This document shows, piece by piece, positions 58,021-64,000 of a stretch of DNA of 64,000 nt. The notes beneath the pieces were generated by a model that was given only the letters and a program-made list of their open reading frames with translations, made no database searches and was not told the origin of the DNA. Position 1 is the stretch's first letter. Each line of letters starts with the position of its first letter. This DNA comes from Phoronis australis (taxonomy: Eukaryota > Phoronida > Phoronidae), in assembly GCA_002633005.1 (NCBI GenBank), contig NMRA01000164.1:685338-749337 (forward strand), read 5' to 3'. A program made the translations under genes and the position numbers.

Positions 58021-59954
58021 CTAAAAGTGGCAATGATTAGAAAATAGCCTGTATAAATATTTGCATCATATTCCCCACATATATTTTTATTTACAACATT
58101 TAACATGTCGATTCATAGCAAAGGCGTCCAATAAAAGTTAAAAGAAATCGATGTAGCGCATATGTGAGAAAAAGAGGCGTGGAGCCGAAGCACAATGGGG
58201 GACCAGCCACTGAAATTGAGTGTTGCGCTGTGAGTCTTTCAGAAATAGTTCTATATATGATTCAAGTTCACTTCTTATCAATTTTATAGTGACATTATCG
58301 TTGAGTTTGTCCTCTGTTTTGAATATTCACATATTTAACTCCCGCGTCGAAGAGATCCTGCGGGTGTATTTACTTGTTTTTTCTGGTGATGGTTGCAGTC
58401 AAATTGATTACCATGTTGTGACTTCTGAACTGTTTGGTGGCGTTTAAGATTTTAGCGTTGATTTGCTCGATAAATCCTATCGTTTGCCAATTTGCACGCG
58501 AGAGTGCACGCCTGAAGATAGGAGATTGTTTAGTGACTACGAGAGAGTAGGTACCAAGCTGTCAAACAAAAAGTACAGTCATGTACGTTCAACCAAGTTT
58601 TATGAAAAAAGAAAAAAAAGTTTGTGTGAATGAAGGGTTGCTACAGAACTATACTGTTATTATGTAAATACCTACCTAAACTTAATATACAAGAACATGT
58701 GATTAAAACCCTTCAGTCAATGTGTAGCAAATTGCGTACTTGCATAAAAACGCAGCGAAGGTCTCGGCAACTATTTCCATTGTAAAACAGAAACACGGCA
58801 GAGGTGTAAGAATAAGTCCATTATTTTTTTCGATGTACGTGAATGAGTTTTTGCACCTTGTTAAAACCGCTAGTGTACGAAGGATATTTGGGACAGGTGA
58901 CATGTCCTTATAGCTATTGCAGGTCGAGGGGTATGACGGTAAACCTTAAAAAACAAAAATGGAAGCGTTCTGATAGCGACACATGGTGAAATCGGATAAA
59001 AATGTTAAAGGTGAGGTTGACGACAAAATCAAGGACATCAACAACCGTGATTCCGATGCTTATTGCACCAACGTATTACATAGCCAGTGAGTAGATCTAT
59101 TTACATGAAACCAAATTTGAAAAGGTTCCCGTTAAAGGATCACGTACCTAGAGCTCCGCTAACATAATTCGAAAAATGGCCGTCACAGCACCATCTTGCG
59201 CCCGATTTCGCCTAAGAACAGAAGTCCTCGAGCTATTGACTAAATAAATGTTGTAAATACATTCCATGTCGACCAAACGAAAAATGCAAATCATACACGA
59301 AAAGCAACGGATTTTGTTACTTTACGGTTTTCAGCAAAGGTAATAATAACAAACAAGAAATTCCTTTCCAAGTGCTGCTAAATGACCAAGCACGACCTAT
59401 GCTTTCAGCGACGGCAACTGTGGGAAAAGACCACACACTAAGGACCATGATGTCCAATAATGACATTTTAAGAGATATGAGTTTTTAGTTGATTCCTGCC
59501 TTTAAGTTGGAAGATTGACGCCAATGTGCGCAGGTGACAAAACGAGGGTTAGTTCAAATCATCAAAACAGGGCGGGGTTTAGTATCCTTTTAAATACAGT
59601 TTTCAAATGCTCTGCCTTAATTATATATACACATACATGTGTGTGTGTGTGTGTGTGCGTGTGCGTGTGCGTTGGTGCATGTATGTGTGTTTGTTTGTGA
59701 GTGTGAGCGCGCACTCGCGTATGCACTCAAAGAAGTCTATCTGTTCTTAAAGTTTTTGAATTTCTGTTTATGTCGAAGCATTTTTTTCTTCAATTTCAAA
59801 TTTTGAAGACATTTATCTTTCACTGGTGTGTTTTTACGTGGTCTTGAGTAGTTTCGCTTTTCTCGCAAGAAATTTGGTATACAAACGCTGCCCAGGTTAG
59901 CGCCACCACAATGAGGGAAGGTCTATTAAAGCTGGACTCGACCTGTTTAGCTAC
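58021..59954. other. First visible intron of the astacin domain, 3' part
   Basis: No coding evidence; carries the TG microsatellite at 59629-59710. Confidence 0.5.
59629..59710. repeat. TG microsatellite
   Basis: TGTGTGTG tract with GCGTGTGC interruptions; a smaller TG tract is at 55358-55390. Confidence 0.9.
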
Positions 59955-60330
59955 TTAAAGGAGAATGTCACCAAAATAACGTTTTTTGTATCAATTTAGA
60001 TAGAGTAATTCCACTGCATAACAACAAGTTCAGTTCTTTTGTCTGACACCAGACGGCAGACGGAGGTGCTGAAGTTAACCAATGACGTCATACATGTAGG
60101 TTCTAACACAGTCTGTACAGCACTGTACGAGTTGTGTCAGCTTATCGCTTGAATTCATCTCTTAAAACCAATAAATAGGCAAAATTCGATGCAAAACCCA
60201 TATATATAAACATTAAGTTTTTAACAAACGAGTTTGTTTTATTGCGCTGTTACGGATTCATAGAAATTTTGAACGTACCGTCGCCTACAAAGTTCGGTAG
60301 GCCAACTTTCGAGATCGCTTGCGGGAAATT
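59955..60330. repeat. Interspersed repeat, second copy (inverted relative to 1-325)
   Basis: It begins TTAAAGGAGAATGTCACC and contains the reverse complement of the left-edge repeat, including CCAATGACGTCAT and GTGTCAGCTTATCGCTTGAA. Its end motif is shared with two shorter repeats near 33463-33578 and 61201-61317. Confidence 0.65.
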
Positions 60331-61200
60331 TGGATCTGTTCAGTGATAAATTATAATTATTTTTCAGTGAGATACAGACAGGAAAGCATAGTCGTGTGTT
60401 GAAATTTTAGACTTACGAATGTTTTTCAGTTCTAAACACACAATACGCTAGTTATAAGAATGTAATTCGGAACCCAATTGGGCCCGTCGCTGGCCGGCCA
60501 GACTGGAGACACCACGAACATCAGCCAGCCGGGGTAGTCGACTTCCAAAGTTGAAAATTAAACTTCCAGTCACGAAAAAACCAGAGAACCAAAGAACTAA
60601 TGTGCTCATGAATATTTTGGTAAAAACGCCGCAAAATTATAAATGTGCTTACCCGCTAGAGGCCGCGAAGCCAGGTTCCCTCTCCACAGAACCGTACAGA
60701 GCAAAAGGTGTACAATAACAATGGTTCGAATAATGTACATATATCTAAATAAAGACTCCCTTAACGTCTGACCATAGCATATAAAATCAAGTTATTGTTT
60801 CACAGCCCCTTTCTGTCAAAAACACTGAATTAGCGCTCACACGGCCTCCAGGATGACCTCCCAATTAGCTTAATGGCAAATCAAGCCGGTAACGCGGTAT
60901 GATTTATTCATTGTTGGTTTCTCAAAACATCTGCACTCACAAACACTCCAAAGGCATTTAAAAATTGTATAAAATGAGACAATCTTTCAAGGCACTTTGT
61001 TTCAGTTTTATTAAACATTGGTTAAGGTGAGAATAACTCAATTTGAAACAAAAAATGCCGGTCACAAATACGGAGATATTTCACGGCATCATACTAATTG
61101 CCATTAACGACGTTATTTTGTTCTTTACTGCAACAAAATACTTCCGAAGCATTTCCGGTTCTCGAGGATATCGGAAAAAGCATTGAGTACTCACCTTCCT
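60331..61200. other. No recognised features
   Basis: Intron DNA between the two main astacin exons; nothing recognised beyond flanking repeats. Confidence 0.45.
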
Positions 61201-61317
61201 CACATGTTAACGCGACACCTCTCGGCGAGGTGAGATCGACCGTATACGAGGTGATGTGGATATAGACCGAATAAGACGGTAAAAAACGAATAGGTCGGGT
61301 GGCATTCTCCTTTAAAA
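61201..61317. repeat. Short interspersed repeat sharing the CATTCTCCTTTAA end
   Basis: It reads CGACACCTCTCGGCGAGG, GATGTGGATATAGACC, AAGACGGTAAAAAACGA and GGGTGGCATTCTCCTTTAA. A close copy is at 33463-33578. Non-coding. Confidence 0.6.
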
Positions 61318-61626
61318 CTATCAATCAAATTAGGTATGTTACTGCCATCAAAGGATTTTGTAATATTTCTTATCCGCCGTTATAGGATTCCGTTTCCGTT
61401 ATTAATTCGAGCCACAGGAAATGTGTACCTGCGCCATTTTCGATTTTTTCAAGTTTCTGGGACGTTTTCTTGAGACGCTCATGGTTTCAATGATCTTGTT
61501 GGTAATGGAAATAGAACCCTATCACGATAAGAAATTTATGAGATTAAGGTGTCTAATTCAATGTTCGTTTCTTAGTCATGCACGCTATGTCTAATTGCAT
61601 TGAAAAATAGAGAACACAGCACTTAC

Positions 61627-61832
61627 GACTAGACATTCGGGATTCTTTAAGTTGATGTACTGCGGCTTCCTTTTGATCATTCCTAGAGCCGAGCTGCAAC
61701 CCCGTCTACTGCCGCGTATGTTTACGTAATATTCGTCGACATCTTTGTCATAATGTTTGAACTTGAAGCAGGTGAAATGTTCCCATTCACTCATGGCCAT
61801 CCGCAATACTTTAGCATCAGTCAGCCCATGAA
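61627..61832 (-). CDS. Astacin metalloprotease, catalytic-domain exon 1 (N-terminal half)
   Basis: This exon encodes about 68 residues of the astacin catalytic domain just before the zinc site. Recognisable stretches are an amphipathic helix around LRMAMSEWEHFTCFKFK, the strand EYYVNIRGS, the GCSSALG segment with its conserved Cys, and the PECLV stretch whose Cys pairs within the domain. The acceptor (TTTTATAG) gives a phase-1 start and the donor is GTCGTAAGT with a phase-0 end. The open frame continues upstream of the acceptor for about 50 codons, but that part is not astacin-like and is taken as intron. The usual start of the mature domain (a WP..IPY-type stretch) is not in this exon or elsewhere in the window, so at least one coding exon lies beyond the right edge. 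It joins in phase 0 to the HExxH exon at 57820-58020. Confidence 0.85.
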
Positions 61833-62127
61833 CTATAAAATTTTGTTGTAATACAATGTAGCCATCCATACACATTACTCTATAGGGGGTCTCAATAAGG
61901 TATATTTGTGGAGACAGCGGTTGTACCTCTGGACAATCTCTATACAGAACAACTCTGACCAAATTCCAAGAAAAAATTGCAGGCAATCCGATGCATCAGA
62001 CGTCCGCAGATCACATAGGTCTGGCCCATCACAGAAACCTGAAACTCACGAGACCCCTCTTGTGTAAGTATAGTCATTAGGCTCTTGAGAGAGTGTGCAC
62101 ACGTCCGTAATCATTCAACCTGCCGTG

Positions 62128-62268
62128 CGTTCAGTAGACGCTAGGACCTACGCTAGGACCTAGCTAAAACCTAGTTAACGTCACGTGTTCTCACTATAAA
62201 TACACGGCAACATCTCACGTATTCTCGCGAAGTCTTGCTTTTTAGCGAGGTCCTAGCGTTACTGAATG
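62128..62268. mobile_element. 140-bp MITE-like element, CGTTCAGTAACG family, copy 2
   Basis: The same ends and interior as 22291-22430 (CGTTCAGTAGACGCTAGGAC to GGTCCTAGCGTTACTGAATG). It shares the CTCGCGAAGTCTTGCTTTTT core. It lies between the astacin exons and the LINE. Confidence 0.75.
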
Positions 62269-62720
62269 GGAGGCCGCATTCATCTCCTACTAGTACTTGG
62301 CATTTGAACCTAGTTACTAATCCACGGATAGCCTCCACAACCACCACTGCCTTAGCTTGTCGGATCCTTTCACTTAGCCTTCTGCCCAGAAAGATCAGTG
62401 ACTTTCCAGAGCGTGTCTGGTCATTTAACTTTCACTTCTGTCCACGGCAGTAGGGTGCGGTGATTTCCCAGAGCAAATTGTTTCTTTTTTATAAATGTTC
62501 ATTATGAAATATTCAGTACAATAAATATAAATACCCAGGAAGCGCCAAGAGGTATTGTATCTGGGTTAAATACATAAAAAGAGATCTATATTCAATTATT
62601 ATACAGAAATACATAAATTAAACAGACTGACGTTAAGATTACAATGACATATCATATGATTACGAATCTAAATAAATTATTTCCGTACACAATAAGTTAT
62701 TTTACATATATAAAGTTTTG

Positions 62721-64000
62721 TCAACTCCCACAAAGAGATTTACTGTTAAAAAGAAATTTTGACACTATTTTGAATAAAACCATATTTTCACTTTGGTCGA
62801 GTTCTTTACATCCATATAGAAAAAAATTAATTTCGTTATAAATTTGAGAAATATCTGAATAATTTTTGTAAACATTTGGGTATTGTTCGAGTGTCTGGAA
62901 AAGCTGTACCCTCTGCTCCCCGCATACCGTACAAGCAAAGAAAACATGAGTACGTGTCTGAGTGTCTCCACAAGAACACAAAGATGAAATATTATTAAAA
63001 TTATGTCTGAATTAGTCGTTGTTTAAGAATAGACCGCATCTTGATCTGTATGAGATTATTTCATGGTTGCGAGGAAGTTGGAATGATGTCAATGGGACTG
63101 GTAAGTATTGAGTAGTGGTATGCAGTTTAGAGTAATTTTGAGAGTGACGATTGAAGTGCTTTCTTTTATTTTGGATGAAAATTAATTCAAGTTGTTAATG
63201 CAAGTTAACATCGTAGATCTTCTGAAGGCTTGGATGAGCGAAGATGGAAAAGTATATTTATTACTTTGCCGCAGAGATGGTTTTGTGTTAAGTCTTTTGT
63301 AGGAGTCAAAGAGGATTTTGTTTGAATAATTGCTTAATACATTGAATGTGTACATGGACAAGTGGAGTTTACGACGGGTTGCTAGTTTGCTCCAGTTATG
63401 ACTATTTAGAACCTTGATTGTGTTGGATCCTTTGTATGCTCCTGTTATGGCTAAAACTGCCTGGTATTGTGGTCTTTCTAATCGAAGAAGCATGCCTGCA
63501 TTTGCTGATTGGTAGCTTATGTCACAGTAATCTAGATGTGGAAGTACAAAAGACAGAGTTTCAAGATGCATGGAGTTAAGATGACGAGAGACGATTTTAA
63601 TTGGATTGATTAATTTTTGTACTTTATGAACGAGTTCGCGACAGCGGGGAATAAATGTAAGCTTATGGTCCAGTATCAAACCAAGGTGTTTATGTGTGAG
63701 CTTTTTGGGAATAACTTCCCCAGTGAGTGATAGGTCCATCATTGAATTTTCTAGAGAGTGAGTATAATGACACTTAGAAAATATAAGATCAACACTTTTT
63801 TCAGGTTTAAATTTCATCTTCCATTTCTGAGACCAGTCATAGAATTTGTTTAGGTCAGTTTGTAACTGTAAGGAGTCATGGGGACGCTCTTTTGAGAATA
63901 GGTAGAAAATTGCAGTATCATCAGCATATAAGAATGTTTTAGAGTTTATTGTGCCTGGGAAAAGAGTAGGAGCCCAGTACGCTACCCTGTGGTACTCCAG
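62721..64000 (-). mobile_element. CR1/jockey-type LINE, 3' part, cut by window edge
   Basis: The minus-strand frame from 64000 to 63182 is open and contains FLYADDTAIF, the reverse-transcriptase catalytic box (YADD at 63917-63928), then KFYDWSQKWKMKFKPEKS, HKHLGLILDHKLTF and LSFVLPHLDYCDISYQ, the usual order after the palm domain. The GVPQGSVLG motif lies at 63972-63998 in a different frame, so the copy has a frameshift. Further 3' (62721-62981) a frame with CSCGDTQTRTHVFFAC resembles the C-terminal Cys-His segment of LINE ORF2. The copy is damaged and lies upstream of the visible astacin exons. Confidence 0.8.

Larger units (their letters stand above)
4626..61832 (-). other. Gene span: secreted astacin-EGF-multi-ShKT metalloprotease (5' end outside window)
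   Basis: This is the inferred extent of a minus-strand gene built from the exons listed separately. Order of product domains: astacin catalytic domain, EGF-like module, then up to 18 ShKT modules. The chain is supported by matching splice phases (phase 1 at every internal junction after the EGF exon), by consistent strand, by consensus donors (mostly GTAAGT) and by two junctions where the first cysteine codon of a ShKT module is completed only by joining the neighbouring exon. Signal peptide, propeptide and the start of the catalytic domain were not found before 61832, so the gene starts further right. Two stop-containing last exons (17486 and 4862) mean the span could be one gene with alternative ends, or one gene plus a duplicated 3' part. 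Astacins are zinc endopeptidases of the secretory pathway; the substrate cannot be predicted. Confidence 0.75.

Noticed and set aside
61833-61986. Upstream extension of the first astacin exon to the Met at 61986
   Set aside because: The extra residues do not resemble astacin and a good acceptor (TTTTATAG) precedes the homologous part.

Overview
The window is genomic DNA from a multicellular animal, probably a marine invertebrate. Long introns, GT-AG splice sites, LINE fragments, tRNA-derived SINEs, MITE-like elements and microsatellites rule out a prokaryote or a virus. I cannot name the species from sequence alone. Base composition is AT-rich. There are short N gaps at 13584, 26584-26585, 28883-28916 and 56440.

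The main content is one large minus-strand gene, or a tightly linked gene cluster, covering roughly 4.6-61.8 kb. Its 5' end (signal peptide, propeptide, start of the catalytic domain) is not visible and probably lies to the right of the window. Read from high to low coordinates it encodes two clear exons of an astacin zinc metalloprotease (61627-61832; 57820-58020 with the HExxHxxGxxH site and the Met-turn), a probable astacin-tail exon (56645-56748), an EGF-like exon (54791-54913), and then a long run of exons carrying small six-cysteine ShKT modules. I count 18 ShKT modules in 14 exons, plus one 45-bp linker exon and one Cys-containing exon of unknown type. From the EGF exon onward every internal exon has phase-1 boundaries on both sides, so modules can be added, lost or skipped without breaking the frame. 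Most of these exons were assembled by hand from short Cys-rich stretches, and several have no long open reading frame of their own.

At the 3' end there are two equivalent pairs of last exons: 111-bp ShKT exons at 19999-20109 and 10857-10967, and 128-bp stop-containing exons at 17486-17613 and 4862-4989. Either the gene uses alternative C-terminal ends or its last part was duplicated in tandem. The likely product is a secreted, multi-domain extracellular protease; ShKT tails are a common accessory module of invertebrate astacins.

Introns are filled with mobile DNA: a CR1/jockey-type LINE at the right edge, a second LINE tail at 37.9-38.1 kb, an L1/Tx1-type LINE remnant at 39.3-40.7 kb, a gag zinc-knuckle fragment at 33.1-33.4 kb, a broken intronless ubiquitin-specific-protease copy at 33.6-34.7 kb, a 2.8-kb foldback element with long inverted arms at 51.6-54.5 kb, at least three MITE-like families, two tRNA-derived SINE-like sequences, and two LTR-like repeats whose TATA boxes are preceded by heat-shock-element triplets. 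To the left of the last exon a possible exon of another minus-strand gene (about 2661-2955) encodes a membrane segment. All exon boundaries here are predictions from sequence; no transcript evidence was available.
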